From Thiomicrorhabdus indica (GTDB taxonomy: Bacteria; Pseudomonadota; Gammaproteobacteria; Thiomicrospirales; Thiomicrospiraceae): a stretch of 64,000 nucleotides of DNA. This document shows positions 35,934 through 45,820 of this stretch, piece by piece; the first letter of the stretch is position 1; each line of letters begins with the position of its first letter. The position numbers were made by a program, and so were the translations under genes. The notes beneath the pieces are model-generated. The model saw only the letters and a list, made by a program, of their open reading frames with translations. It was not told the DNA's origin and searched no databases. The DNA lies in contig NZ_CP033040.1 of NCBI RefSeq assembly GCF_004293625.1, positions 992,001-1,056,000 of the forward strand. The letters run 5' to 3'.

Positions 35934-36155
35934 TTAGAGCTCTGCTTGAAAGAAATTTCCAGTTTGTTGGCATTTTACGACGAGCTTTTCACTTGCACGA
36001 AAATTGAGTTTTTCAATTGGCTTCAAGGTGACTGATCCGCCTAGTTTTTCGAGCTTATGTTGCAATTTTTGACCATTTTTTAGCTCAATATAGCCAGCGT
36101 TGATTTCATCAATCATTCGGAATTGCGTTAGGTTTCCAGCGTTTAACGTCTGCAT
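35934..36155 (-). CDS. Small hypothetical protein
   Basis: 73 residues from ATG 36155, which has AAGG at the right distance (an ATG at 36182 lacks one). The sequence MQTLNAGNLTQFRMIDEINAGYIELKNGQKLQHKLEKLGGSV looks like a small beta-rich domain. Unknown function; no neighbour link. Confidence 0.55.
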   Translation of the reverse strand: MQTLNAGNLTQFRMIDEINAGYIELKNGQKLQHKLEKLGGSVTLKPIEKLNFRASEKLVVKCQQTGNFFQAEL

Positions 36156-36283
36156 ATTTTTACCTTGTTCAATTATTATCAAAATTTGATTTTGGTCAAT
36201 AATTATAATGATATTCCACTTAGTGAGTATCCGTTAATTTACGTAAAAATTTGAAGGCTCTTTCGTTAAGTATCTGATTTATG

Positions 36284-38809
36284 CTAATTTTGAATAATTT
36301 GTTTGAGTTGTGAGGCTGACAGTTTTAAAAAGTGTCTTTGTGTGAGCCAAGCAATCAATAAGAGAACGCTGACTCCCAAAGTTAAGCTAGTCATCCACAG
36401 TTCAAATGAGAATGGTGCCGCTTTTTGCAGCCAAAAGGTGCTGATTAACCAACTGGTTATTTGAGCCAGTGTCGCAGCAATCGCCCCCGCAAGAATTCCT
36501 GTCAACACAAACTCGGTCAGGCCTATCTTGGTGATGATTTTTTGGGTTGCTCCAAGGCTACGAAGCAAAAACCAGTTTTGTAGGCGATTTTGTTGACTCG
36601 CGAGTGTTGCTGTAAATAGCACGAGAATACTTGCAATTAATGTAAAGAAATATAGACCCGTTACTGCCCAAGTTGCTTGATTCATGATGTCTTTAATTTG
36701 AACCATAATGGCACTCACATCGATCAGCAAAACGCCCGGCGTTTGTTGCGCTAAATTCTGAGTAATTTGGGTGGAAGTTGACGATTTTGTATTGGTTGAT
36801 TCTGGTAAGTAGAAATTACTGATATAACTAATAGGTAAATACGCTTGTGTTGAGTCATTTTTCTCATAGCTAAATGGTTCAATAATAAAGAAGAAGTTGA
36901 GTTGAAAACTTTGCCATTCGACCTGTCGAAAGGAGGTGACTTGGTAACTGAATTTTTGACCTTGAAAGTCAAATTGAAGAGTGTCACCTAGCTTAATACC
37001 GAATAATTCCGCAATACTTTGCTCAACTGATACTGAAGGTAGTGCGCCATTTCTTTGAGAAGATTCAATCTCTGCCAAGATTAAGTTGTGTTCAGGTAAT
37101 TGTTGCATTATGCCTATGTTGGCCTCGCGTTGCAGTAAGCGTTGGCCTCGAGGGGAGGCTTGTTCGCTGACTTTCATAGTCATACCATTTTTCTCAATTA
37201 AACGACCTTTGACCATTGCGGTTAATGTAGGGTGAAGATCAAATCCCGCTAGAATTTTTTCAACCTCATTTTTTTGGTCGGGTTGAATATTCATCATAAA
37301 AACATTTGGCGCATTTTCGGGAAGTGAGTTTTGCCAAGTTTGCAAAATGTCTTGCCGAACAAATGTCATGAGTAATAGTACGAATAAAACAATGCCAACT
37401 GAAATCAATTGGATTTTAAGGAGACCTTTCTCTTTCAATACATTCGAAATGGCGATTTTCTTCCAGCCGTTTATTCGATGATTTAGCTTTTCTAAAGCAT
37501 AAATCAGCAGAGTAGCGGATAACCAAAAAACTAGACTGAGCACTAAAAGTCCGAGCATCACCCACATTAACAAGTCCCAACCAACCATTAGGCTTATCAA
37601 GAGCGTAATCAGTAACAGACTAAAACCCCAATGAATAAGACTTTGTTGTCTGGGGACAGATTTTAGAAGTCGCATAGGGCTAGTGTTAATTGCTTCGGTT
37701 AATGCTTGCCAAGCAAAACTCCACAGAACCAACATACCACTCATAGCTCCGACCCAAAATGCTTGCCAAGGTGAGCTGAGTATAAAAGGATCAAAAAATT
37801 CTGTCAGGGTTGGCGCCAATAGCCATGAGGCTAGTAGCCCAAGTAGTGCACCAATGATACTGCTGAAAAAAGATAACCAGAAAAGTTGTCCAGCAAAGAG
37901 ACGCATCATTTTTGCATTATTGGCCCCAGTGGCTCTGAGCAATGCCATGGTATTTTGCCATCGTCTTAAGTAAAAGCGACTGGCTATTAAAATGCTCATT
38001 CCCGCAATTAGCACAGCTGATAAACTTGATAAATCCAAGAAAAACCAAGCTCGATCTAAGGTTTTCCCTAAGTCTTCAGAAGGCGCTTGTGCTGAAATGA
38101 GTGTCCAGGGAAGCGGGCTGTCTGCTTGGCTGTTTTGTATTCTCTGTTCGACCTGTTTTTTAAAATCTAAAACAGCGCTATTTTGCCCAGAGATTTGAAG
38201 TTCATAGGTGGCACGGCTACCAGGGCCAAGTAGTTGGGTTTGTTCAAAGTTTTCCAATGACAGTAACGCTTGAGGAGCAAATTGTGCCATTGGATTAATT
38301 AAACTATTGGGAGTTAATTGACCAATGATTTTAAATGTTTTTTCACCTAGTGTGATGTCATCACCCTGTTTTAGGTTTAACAACTCAAATAATTTTGGTT
38401 CAAGCCAAACACCTGAATTAAAATCATCTGAAATTGGGTGTTGACCGGCCGGTAAACGAATAGGGTTGAGTTTTGAGACGCCTTTCAAAGAGATTAATTG
38501 AAATTGATCATTGGCAAAGGCCATTGTGACGACTGAAGTTGTTTGACGAGTATTTAGATTAAACGATTCAGCTAATCGGAGAATCGGACTCTCAATAGGG
38601 CGAGAACTGCGAATCACTAAATCTGCTCCTAAGCTATTCGCCGCTTTAGCTAACATGCTTTGTTGAACAGAATCCCCAACTTGTTTAATCAGGGTAACGC
38701 TCAGACTGGCAATCATGATTGCAAACACCAACCAGAGCCAGTCACCATGTTTTAAGCCGCGAAAAAACCAGATGGATGCGGTGCGTAAATCCTTAAGAGC
38801 CGATTGCAT
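36284..38809 (-). CDS. ybbP: ABC transporter permease, YbbP/FtsX-like
   Basis: 841 residues. An N-terminal membrane helix, a large periplasmic region, then FtsX-type bundles and a second set at the C-terminus (about ten helices in all), like E. coli YbbP. It probably works with the ATPase gene 12 bp upstream as a MacB-type mechanotransmitter, acting on lipids or envelope substrates rather than as a classic importer. The partner thioesterase gene tesA is divergent, as in E. coli. Carries a palindrome at 38444. Confidence 0.88.
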   Translation of the reverse strand: MQSALKDLRTASIWFFRGLKHGDWLWLVFAIMIASLSVTLIKQVGDSVQQSMLAKAANSLGADLVIRSSRPIESPILRLAESFNLNTRQTTSVVTMAFANDQFQLISLKGVSKLNPIRLPAGQHPISDDFNSGVWLEPKLFELLNLKQGDDITLGEKTFKIIGQLTPNSLINPMAQFAPQALLSLENFEQTQLLGPGSRATYELQISGQNSAVLDFKKQVEQRIQNSQADSPLPWTLISAQAPSEDLGKTLDRAWFFLDLSSLSAVLIAGMSILIASRFYLRRWQNTMALLRATGANNAKMMRLFAGQLFWLSFFSSIIGALLGLLASWLLAPTLTEFFDPFILSSPWQAFWVGAMSGMLVLWSFAWQALTEAINTSPMRLLKSVPRQQSLIHWGFSLLLITLLISLMVGWDLLMWVMLGLLVLSLVFWLSATLLIYALEKLNHRINGWKKIAISNVLKEKGLLKIQLISVGIVLFVLLLMTFVRQDILQTWQNSLPENAPNVFMMNIQPDQKNEVEKILAGFDLHPTLTAMVKGRLIEKNGMTMKVSEQASPRGQRLLQREANIGIMQQLPEHNLILAEIESSQRNGALPSVSVEQSIAELFGIKLGDTLQFDFQGQKFSYQVTSFRQVEWQSFQLNFFFIIEPFSYEKNDSTQAYLPISYISNFYLPESTNTKSSTSTQITQNLAQQTPGVLLIDVSAIMVQIKDIMNQATWAVTGLYFFTLIASILVLFTATLASQQNRLQNWFLLRSLGATQKIITKIGLTEFVLTGILAGAIAATLAQITSWLISTFWLQKAAPFSFELWMTSLTLGVSVLLLIAWLTQRHFLKLSASQLKQIIQN

Positions 38810-38821
38810 AATGGATGCCTT

Positions 38822-39532
38822 TTAAGAGTGTTGGTCGGGTTTAAATGGCTGCAGTTGACCTTTAACCAATTGCAAAGTCGTTTGACATTTTTTAGCGTAA
38901 TCCATGTCATGGGTTACCAAAACCAACGCACTATTTTGTTCTTTTTGTAAATCAAATAACAGAGTTTGAATGTGTTCAGCGGTTTCTTCGTCCAAGTTTC
39001 CTGTCGGCTCATCGGCAAATAAAATTTTGGGTTGAGTGACAAATGCACGAGCAATGGCAACACGTTGTTGCTCGCCGCCTGATAATTCTGCCGGCCGGTG
39101 ATGGGCTCGGTCAGAGAGGCCGACTTTGTCTAGTGCCTCAAGCGCTTGTTTTTGGGCGTGAGGAAGTTGGAAAAGCTCTAAAGGCATTAAAATATTTTCC
39201 AGAGCTGTCATACTCGGCATGAGCTGAAAGTTTTGAAAAATAAACCCCACATCCTGTGCTCGAACCAATGCACGTTGATCTTCATTTAAGTTATGAATTG
39301 GCTGGCCTAGAAGGTGAACTTCACCGTCTGTTGGTTTTTCTAAACCTGCGACAATCGACAACAATGTGGATTTACCGGAACCTGATCGACCAATAATCGC
39401 CAACGATTCTTGGGGCTGGACGCATAGATCACAGGAATTTAAGATGTGCAGTAATTGATCTTCTGAAGGAACTTGATAATGAACCGATTTAAGTTGAATC
39501 ACAGGGGCGTTCACACTGGCTATAGAAGTCAT
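38822..39532 (-). CDS. ybbA: ABC transporter ATPase, YbbA-like
   Basis: 236 residues from ATG 39532 (a frame open to 39592 adds 20 polar residues). Walker A GRSGSGKST, signature LSGGEQQRVAIARA, Walker B ILFADEP and the switch His in LVTHD are all present. It energises the YbbP permease. Its 5' end overlaps the divergent tesA coding region by 54 bp, so each gene's promoter lies inside the other's reading frame. Variant palindrome at 39091. Confidence 0.9.
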   Translation of the reverse strand: MTSIASVNAPVIQLKSVHYQVPSEDQLLHILNSCDLCVQPQESLAIIGRSGSGKSTLLSIVAGLEKPTDGEVHLLGQPIHNLNEDQRALVRAQDVGFIFQNFQLMPSMTALENILMPLELFQLPHAQKQALEALDKVGLSDRAHHRPAELSGGEQQRVAIARAFVTQPKILFADEPTGNLDEETAEHIQTLLFDLQKEQNSALVLVTHDMDYAKKCQTTLQLVKGQLQPFKPDQHS

Positions 39533-40231
39533 AATTTTGTCGTCTTTGTAAGTTTCGTTAGCATTGTATTCATGCTTTTGATGAGTCTTCATCCTAGGCT
39601 AAGTCATGCTCAGTCGCAAGGGCAAAACGTTGGCGAAATCATGGATACTCAAACCTCAAGAGGGGAAAAGAACGTTTTGTTGGTTTTAGGGGATAGTCTG
39701 AGTGCGGCTTATGGTATTGAAGTCGAAAAAGGCTGGGTTAATTTGTTGCAGCAAGAGCTAAAAGAAAATACAAACTATGCGGACGTTGAGGTTGTCAATG
39801 CAAGTATTAGTGGTGAAACAACTTCTGGTGGAAAACAGCGATTTAATCATTTAGTCAAACAGCACGAGCCTAGCTGGGTGATTTTGGAGCTTGGAGCCAA
39901 TGATGCTTTGAGAGGGCAAAACTTACAGACGACTCAACGTAATTTAGAATCCATTATTCAAGTGTGTGCAAATGTCACACCACAATGTCACGTTATGTTG
40001 CTAGGCATCCGTTTACCAACAAATTATGGACCGGCGTACGATAAATTTTTGCAGAAGGTCTATCGTGATTTAGCACAAAAGTACAATTTATTATTTGATC
40101 CTTTTTTCTTGGAACCTGTTGCGCTTGATTCGGATTACATGCAATCCGATGGATTGCATCCCAATGCATTAGCTCAACCGATTATCTTGCAAAGATTACT
40201 CCCTAAAGTGCTGGATTTACTTAAGAAGTAG
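39479..40231 (+). CDS. tesA: Arylesterase / acyl-CoA thioesterase I, TesA-like
   Basis: 250 residues from ATG 39479, with GAAGGA eight bases upstream. Signal segment about residues 20-45 ends with RLSHAQSQG. SGNH-hydrolase blocks: GDSLSAAYG (Ser nucleophile), block II in SISGETTSGG, block III GANDALRG, and the Asp-His of DGLHPNALAQP. A periplasmic GDSL esterase that hydrolyses acyl-CoA and aryl esters. The long N-terminal part before the signal core is unusual. Confidence 0.9.
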   Translation: MNRFKLNHRGVHTGYRSHNFVVFVSFVSIVFMLLMSLHPRLSHAQSQGQNVGEIMDTQTSRGEKNVLLVLGDSLSAAYGIEVEKGWVNLLQQELKENTNYADVEVVNASISGETTSGGKQRFNHLVKQHEPSWVILELGANDALRGQNLQTTQRNLESIIQVCANVTPQCHVMLLGIRLPTNYGPAYDKFLQKVYRDLAQKYNLLFDPFFLEPVALDSDYMQSDGLHPNALAQPIILQRLLPKVLDLLKK

Positions 40232-40399
40232 AGTGATTCGAGTTCCTAAAATTTAATTCTTATCAATTTTTGTCAGAAATTCTCTAGGATTTAGCTTTTT
40301 TAACCTAAAACAACCTAAAAGTACTTGGTAAAACGTTTATGAGGAGATTATAGTAACCCTATTTTTAATGACAAGAAATTTTAGTTAAGAGGGATCAGA

Positions 40400-41239
40400 A
40401 TGGGGTTGCAACAAGACCGATTAAGAGATGCACTTGAAGCCATTCGAGGAATTAAAATTCCAGAGTTTCCGCAAGAAGTGATTGAACTTGATGCAGAAAT
40501 TCAAAGCAAATTTGCCAATGCGCAAAACATTACAAAAATCATTGAGCGAAATACGACTCTCTCTGGAGAAGTGGTTAAATTAGCGAACATGCCGGTCATG
40601 AAAGCAAAAAACCCAGTGAATACCATTCGAGATGCAGTGACTACCATGGGATTTAAAAATATCTACAATCTTGTCGTTATTGCTGCGTTCAAACGCATGT
40701 TTGGTTCGAGAGGCTTACATCGAGATATTTCAGATAACAGTGTAGACGTTGCTTTTTGTATGGCATTCTTAACTGAAGAAGTTCATGGTATTCCAAGAGA
40801 TGAGGCTTATTTAGTAGGACTTTTTCATAATGTTGGTTGTTTAATGCTAGCCTCCAAAGATGAAGAGGTCTATCAAAAAATCTTCCGTTCAGGAATGAGC
40901 AACCCGATAGGTATTCTTCAAAAAGAACAGGAAGCATTCAATACCAATCACACTTTAGTGGGACTATTGGTCGCAAAAAAATGGCAACTACCCACTGACT
41001 TACTGAATGTCATTATGTTGCATCACACACCTGACGTGTCCAAAATTAATGATGACAAAGTCCGCACTTATGTGGCTATGCTAAAAATTGCCAACGCTAT
41101 TGTTGCTGAAATCTCCCTAGGCTCGTACATTGGCGACGAAATGAAAGCCTTCCTAAAGGATGGCAAACAAGAATTAATGTTGGACACCGATTTTATTAAT
41201 GATCTACGTCAGCAGTTGCTGACGGGTGGAACGAAATAA
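40400..41239 (+). CDS. HDOD-domain protein (tandem copy 1)
   Basis: 279 residues, ATG with GAGGG upstream. HDOD marks: FPQEVIELDAEIQSKFANAQNITKIIE, VVKLANMPVMKAKNPVNTIRDAV, LVGLFHNVGCLMLASKDEE and VIMLHHTPDVS. Single-domain regulator, no output domain. Paralogous to the next gene (NNPV/KNPV and LYHLV/IYNLV blocks align), which points to a tandem duplication. Confidence 0.85.
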   Translation: MGLQQDRLRDALEAIRGIKIPEFPQEVIELDAEIQSKFANAQNITKIIERNTTLSGEVVKLANMPVMKAKNPVNTIRDAVTTMGFKNIYNLVVIAAFKRMFGSRGLHRDISDNSVDVAFCMAFLTEEVHGIPRDEAYLVGLFHNVGCLMLASKDEEVYQKIFRSGMSNPIGILQKEQEAFNTNHTLVGLLVAKKWQLPTDLLNVIMLHHTPDVSKINDDKVRTYVAMLKIANAIVAEISLGSYIGDEMKAFLKDGKQELMLDTDFINDLRQQLLTGGTK

Positions 41240-41335
41240 CCTATCTTTTACTCCAAATTGGAAAATCATTGCCAATTTGTAAGGTTTTTTGCAAAATTAA
41301 TTCTTTAAGTTATCGACCGAGACAAAAGTTAATCA

Positions 41336-42193
41336 ATGGCAGAAAACCTAACTCAGCAAGAAAAAGTTCAGGAATCGGTTTATATTTTATCCACCGTTAA
41401 GTTCCCTGCTGTCCCCACGGGAGTTATTTGGTTAGAAGAAAAGCTCCGCAATGATAACGTTAATTTTTTTGATGTTATCAGGGAGCTCGAAAACCATTCT
41501 GGGATTGTTGAAGAAATTATTAAAACGGCTAATCAAGTTCTGCATAATCTCAATAACCCTGTGTCTAATATTAGTCAGGCAATCAATTTTCTCGGCACTC
41601 AGTCACTCTATCACCTCGTCATCTCGGCGCATTTTAAAGAACTTTTTTCACAGAATGAGGTTTACGCGGCTGTCTTGGAACACTCGATCTGGACGGCTAA
41701 GGCAATGGTATTGATTGAGCGTCGCTGTGGGGATTATGAGCCGGATTTTGCTTATAGCATGGGGTTGTTCCATAATCTTGGGGCAATGGCTATGAGTATT
41801 TATGATCCAGCAAAGTACGAGGAGCTTTTCCAAAAAAGTCGAGCTTTTCCAGTAAGTGCTCTTGAAAAAGAAGAGAAACGTTATGGAACCAATCATTGTT
41901 TGCTGGGTGTCATCATTGGAAAAAAATGGAAACTGCCAAGACTCGTACTTGAGGGAATTTACCGTCATCACCAGTTGGATATTGAAGCGATTACCGATAA
42001 AGAAATCCGTAAGTGGGTTTCTCGGTTACGATTAGCGAATGAGCTTGTGGATCAAGTGTGTTATGAGATTTATCAAACGACTGAGATGAAGCAAGCTCAA
42101 CAGATAGCACTTGAAGAGCTAAAACTAAATAACCAACATTTTCAAAGTTTTAAAAACGATCTCGCACAGAACTTTTTAAAGAGTCAATATTGA
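41336..42193 (+). CDS. HDOD-domain protein (tandem copy 2)
   Basis: 285 residues. FPAVPTGVIWLEEKLRNDN, IIKTANQVLHNLNNPVSNISQAI, MGLFHNLGAMAMSIYD and GIYRHHQLDIEA mark the HDOD fold. The conserved HN..G and RHH/LHH motifs are retained between the two copies. Signal transduction role presumed; partner unknown. Confidence 0.85.
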   Translation: MAENLTQQEKVQESVYILSTVKFPAVPTGVIWLEEKLRNDNVNFFDVIRELENHSGIVEEIIKTANQVLHNLNNPVSNISQAINFLGTQSLYHLVISAHFKELFSQNEVYAAVLEHSIWTAKAMVLIERRCGDYEPDFAYSMGLFHNLGAMAMSIYDPAKYEELFQKSRAFPVSALEKEEKRYGTNHCLLGVIIGKKWKLPRLVLEGIYRHHQLDIEAITDKEIRKWVSRLRLANELVDQVCYEIYQTTEMKQAQQIALEELKLNNQHFQSFKNDLAQNFLKSQY

Positions 42194-42234
42194 GAGGTTT
42201 AGTCAAACTGTTCAGGATTGTTTGGCTTGATTTT

Positions 42235-42271
42235 CACCGGCCGGTGACTTTATAAAAGTTACCGGCCGGTA
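42235..42271. repeat. Paired iterated palindromes in a convergent gap
   Basis: Two exact 10-mers (42236 and 42261) frame ACTTTATAAAAGT. The inner sequence from CCGGTGACTTT to AAAGTTACCGG is itself almost a palindrome, so a long hairpin can form. It lies between the convergent HDOD and lon genes and could terminate both. Confidence 0.8.
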
Positions 42272-42292
42272 AAGATTATGGCGCGATTGAGA

Positions 42293-45001
42293 TTAGTTTT
42301 TATGCGATTGCTTTAAAGCGAGTGAAGGTTTCTGAATCTCAAAGGTCAGTTTTGCTACATCATTGAAATGTTTTGCAAAATGCACCGTTAAACCTTCTTG
42401 TAAATAGTCTGGTAGCTCCTGATAGTCTTTTTTATTATCGTTTGGCAAAATCAGGGTTTGTAATCCAAGACGACGTGCAGCAATCACTTTTTCACGAATG
42501 CCACCAACCGGTAGCACTTGCCCTGTTAAGCTAAGCTCTCCAGTCATGGCTAAAGGCGTTTTAATCGCTTCTCCTCGAGCGAGCGACAGTAAAGCGGTTG
42601 CCATTGTAATTCCGGCGCTTGGACCATCTTTAGGCGTTGCACCGTCCGGCACATGCAAATGGACAAATGCTTTATCGAAAAACTCTGGATCTGCTTTGTA
42701 GGTTTCAAGGTTTGAACTGATATAGCTATAGGCAATACCAGCAGATTCTTGCATCACTTCACCAAGTTGACCTGAAAGTTTAAATCCACGGTTCAAAGTA
42801 TGAACGCGGCTTGCTTCAATGCTTAGAGTCGCTCCGCCAAGTGATGTCCATGCAAGACCTGTCACTGTCCCGATTTGATGCGTTTGTTTTTCCGGCATAA
42901 AACGAGGTTGGCCGAGCATTTGTTCAAGTTCGCGAACATGGATTTTAACGGTTTCGATTTCTTTGTTGACTAAACGCATGGCCACTTTACGAACCACTTT
43001 CGCCAACTGCTTCTTCAAATTACGAACACCGGCTTCACGTGCGTAGCCTTCAATAATGTGGCGAATCGCGGGTGTGGTAATCTGAACTTGCTGTTTTTTG
43101 AGACCAGAATCTTTTAAAAGGCTTGGCCACAAGTGGTGTTTGGCAATCTGAATTTTCTCTTCGGTAATGTAACCTGATAGACGAATCACTTCCATGCGAT
43201 CTAAAAGTGGTGCAGGAATCGTGTCGAGTGTATTGGCAGTACATACAAACAACGCTTTGGAAAGGTCAAAACGCACGTCCATAAAGTGATCCATAAAGTC
43301 TTGATTCTGTTCTGGATCAAGCACTTCAAGAAGTGCTGCAGCTGGGTCGCCATGATAACTCGAACCAATCTTGTCAATTTCGTCGAGCATAATGACGGGA
43401 TTTGCCGTTTGACAATCTTTTAACGCTTGGACAAATTTTCCTGGCATGGCTCCAATATAGGTACGACGATGGCCTTTAATCTCGGCCTCATCCCGCATGC
43501 CACCGACCGAGAAACGATAAAATTTTCGACCGAGTGCTTCCGCAATCGATTTACCAATTGAGGTTTTCCCGACACCAGGAGGACCCACTAAACAGATGAT
43601 GGAACCGGAGACTTCGCCTTTGAGTGCGCCAACTGCAATGAACTCCAAAATACGGTTTTTGACATCTTCTAGGCCATCATGCTTTTGGTCAAGAATCTTT
43701 TTTGCACGTTTGAGTTTGAGTTTATCTTCCGAAATTTGACCCCAAGGTAATTGGGTTAACCAATCTAACCAGTTTCGCGTGACATTATATTCAGGCGATT
43801 GCGGGTCTAAAATTGTCAACTTGTGTAACTCTTCTTCCGCTTTGACCATTGCTTCATCGGTTAAGGCGAGCTTTTCCAAGCGTTCTTCAAAACGATCTTT
43901 GTCGAGTGTCTGGTCATCTTTAACAATGCCCAACTCTTTTTGAATTTCCTTAAGTTGTTGACGCAAAAAGAACTCGCGCTGATGTTCGGTTAGGTTCTCT
44001 TCAACGCGCTCACGGATATTAAATTGCAATTGCGTGACTTCGATTTCATGTTTGAAAAGCGCTAACACTTTCTCTAAACGATGCACTAAATCAAATGTTT
44101 CCAGAACATCTTGTAATTTTTCGTTGTCGGCTGTGGTAAGGCCAGCGGCAAAATCTGCTAAGTGTGCCGGTTCATTCGCGCTGTAACGGCTTAGGAAGTA
44201 TTTGAGTTCTTCGCTGTAAAGCGGATTGAGGGGTAGCAACTCTCGGAAGGCATTCATAATCGCCATGCCGTAAGCTTTCAATTCATTTTCTGAGCCATTG
44301 ATGTCATCTTTTGGATAAGAAACAACGGCTTTGTATGGCGCTTCGCCATGCAACCAATTTTCGATTCTAAAACGACAAATCCCTTCACCGACCATCTGAA
44401 TGTAGTCGTCGCGCTTTTTCAGGTTGCTAATTTTAACCAAGGTTCCGATAGGACGAAAATCTTCTTGTGGAGTCGTTTCGTGCTCTTCTCGATCGACATA
44501 GACAAAACCAATATATTTACTATTGGAGTTTTCTAGGCTATCGAAGGTGCTTTCCCAAGCACTTTTGCTGATTAAAACAGGCAGTTGCTGGCCTGGGAAA
44601 AATGGACGCTCTTTGACTGGCAATAATAGTAGGTTTTGTGGATAAGTGAGTTCCGGTTTGGCAAGTGCTTTAGAAACGTTACCGGCCGGTGAAGATGTAT
44701 TTTCTTCTTCTGATTCACTGTGATGAATGTGTTCACCTTCCAAAACTTTGTTGGCTTGTTCGATAATATGTGCTTTGAGTTCTTCAGAAATTTCAGCCTC
44801 CATCGCCTCTTGAAGTGTCATCTCTTCAAATTCTTCAAGATGTTGAACCTTTGAGGAATCCGCTGTCTCTGACGTCTTGTCAGAGTCTAATTCTAAAGAG
44901 TCTTTGTGTTCAACAGCATCGTCTGTTTGCTCGGTGGTTTCAGCCGTCTCTGTATTGTTCACTACGTCTAACTCATCGGGTTTATCACTGAAGTTACTCA
45001 T
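42293..45001 (-). CDS. lon: Lon ATP-dependent protease with long acidic N-terminal extension
   Basis: 902 residues; a typical Lon has about 780-810. The first 120 residues are acidic and low-complexity (many Glu, Asp, Ser, Thr), then the substrate-binding domain starts at LLLLPVKERPFFPGQ. AAA+ Walker A is GPPGVGKTS; the proteolytic serine is in DGPSAGITMAT. It degrades damaged and regulatory proteins in the cytoplasm. Whether the extension is translated from this ATG is uncertain; a shorter start would give standard size. Exact palindrome at 44681. Confidence 0.93.
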   Translation of the reverse strand: MSNFSDKPDELDVVNNTETAETTEQTDDAVEHKDSLELDSDKTSETADSSKVQHLEEFEEMTLQEAMEAEISEELKAHIIEQANKVLEGEHIHHSESEEENTSSPAGNVSKALAKPELTYPQNLLLLPVKERPFFPGQQLPVLISKSAWESTFDSLENSNSKYIGFVYVDREEHETTPQEDFRPIGTLVKISNLKKRDDYIQMVGEGICRFRIENWLHGEAPYKAVVSYPKDDINGSENELKAYGMAIMNAFRELLPLNPLYSEELKYFLSRYSANEPAHLADFAAGLTTADNEKLQDVLETFDLVHRLEKVLALFKHEIEVTQLQFNIRERVEENLTEHQREFFLRQQLKEIQKELGIVKDDQTLDKDRFEERLEKLALTDEAMVKAEEELHKLTILDPQSPEYNVTRNWLDWLTQLPWGQISEDKLKLKRAKKILDQKHDGLEDVKNRILEFIAVGALKGEVSGSIICLVGPPGVGKTSIGKSIAEALGRKFYRFSVGGMRDEAEIKGHRRTYIGAMPGKFVQALKDCQTANPVIMLDEIDKIGSSYHGDPAAALLEVLDPEQNQDFMDHFMDVRFDLSKALFVCTANTLDTIPAPLLDRMEVIRLSGYITEEKIQIAKHHLWPSLLKDSGLKKQQVQITTPAIRHIIEGYAREAGVRNLKKQLAKVVRKVAMRLVNKEIETVKIHVRELEQMLGQPRFMPEKQTHQIGTVTGLAWTSLGGATLSIEASRVHTLNRGFKLSGQLGEVMQESAGIAYSYISSNLETYKADPEFFDKAFVHLHVPDGATPKDGPSAGITMATALLSLARGEAIKTPLAMTGELSLTGQVLPVGGIREKVIAARRLGLQTLILPNDNKKDYQELPDYLQEGLTVHFAKHFNDVAKLTFEIQKPSLALKQSHKN

Positions 45002-45213
45002 CGTTATCCGGTTTCCTAGTCATTATCGGCTTTATTCGTTTTGTCTTAGGACAGAACCATATTGTGCCACTGATTAAAAGTCATAGCCTAGAAGGTCTCG
45101 TCTCTTTTGACGTTTACGGTATGATATAGGGCTGAAAAATTAAGATTCAAGGGTAAGTTTGGCGTTGCCTTTGAAATTCTTGTCTAAAGTCGCATTACAA
45201 GGAAAGCAATATT

Positions 45214-45765
45214 ATGTCGCAATCGGCAATCAAAATTGGGTTTATTACAGTTTCAGATCGCGCCTCTCGTGGAGAATACGAAGATTTAGGGGGGCCTGCG
45301 ATGCAAGAGTGGATTGGTAAAGCTTTGACGAATGATTGGCAGCCGGTAGCAAAAGTCATTGCTGACGAACAAGGACTGATTGAGCAGACCATTAAACAGT
45401 TAGCTGATGATGAACATTGTTGTTTGATTTTGACAACTGGTGGCACTGGGCCGGCAAAAAGGGATGTGACGCCTGAAGCCACAGAAGCGGTCTGCGATAA
45501 AATTTTAGATGGTTTTGCAGAGCAGATGCGTGCAGTGTCCTTGCAGTATGTCCCAACGGCGATTTTGTCACGTCAGATTGCCGGCATTCGCGGTGAAAGT
45601 CTAATTATTAATTTGCCAGGAAAACCATCTGCCATTGGCGAATGTTTGGAAGCGGTTTTCCCTGCAGTGCCATATTGTGTGGATTTGATTGATGGGCCTT
45701 ATCTGGAAACAGATGAAAACTTTGTGAAGGCGTTTCGACCAAAGCACGCGAAGAAGCCTGCATAA
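45214..45765 (+). CDS. mogA: Molybdopterin adenylyltransferase
   Basis: 183 residues. MogA marks: FITVSDRASRGEYEDLGGPAM, LILTTGGTGPAKRDVTPEAT and LPGKPSAIGECLEAVFPAVPYCVDLI. It adenylates molybdopterin before Mo insertion. Strong ribosome binding site (AAGGAA). Likely a molybdoenzyme exists elsewhere in the genome. Confidence 0.95.
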   Translation: MSQSAIKIGFITVSDRASRGEYEDLGGPAMQEWIGKALTNDWQPVAKVIADEQGLIEQTIKQLADDEHCCLILTTGGTGPAKRDVTPEATEAVCDKILDGFAEQMRAVSLQYVPTAILSRQIAGIRGESLIINLPGKPSAIGECLEAVFPAVPYCVDLIDGPYLETDENFVKAFRPKHAKKPA

Positions 45766-45820
45766 AAATTCTCTTAAATGTTATTTGCCAGAACAGACCA
45801 AATTAATAAAAGGAATCTCC

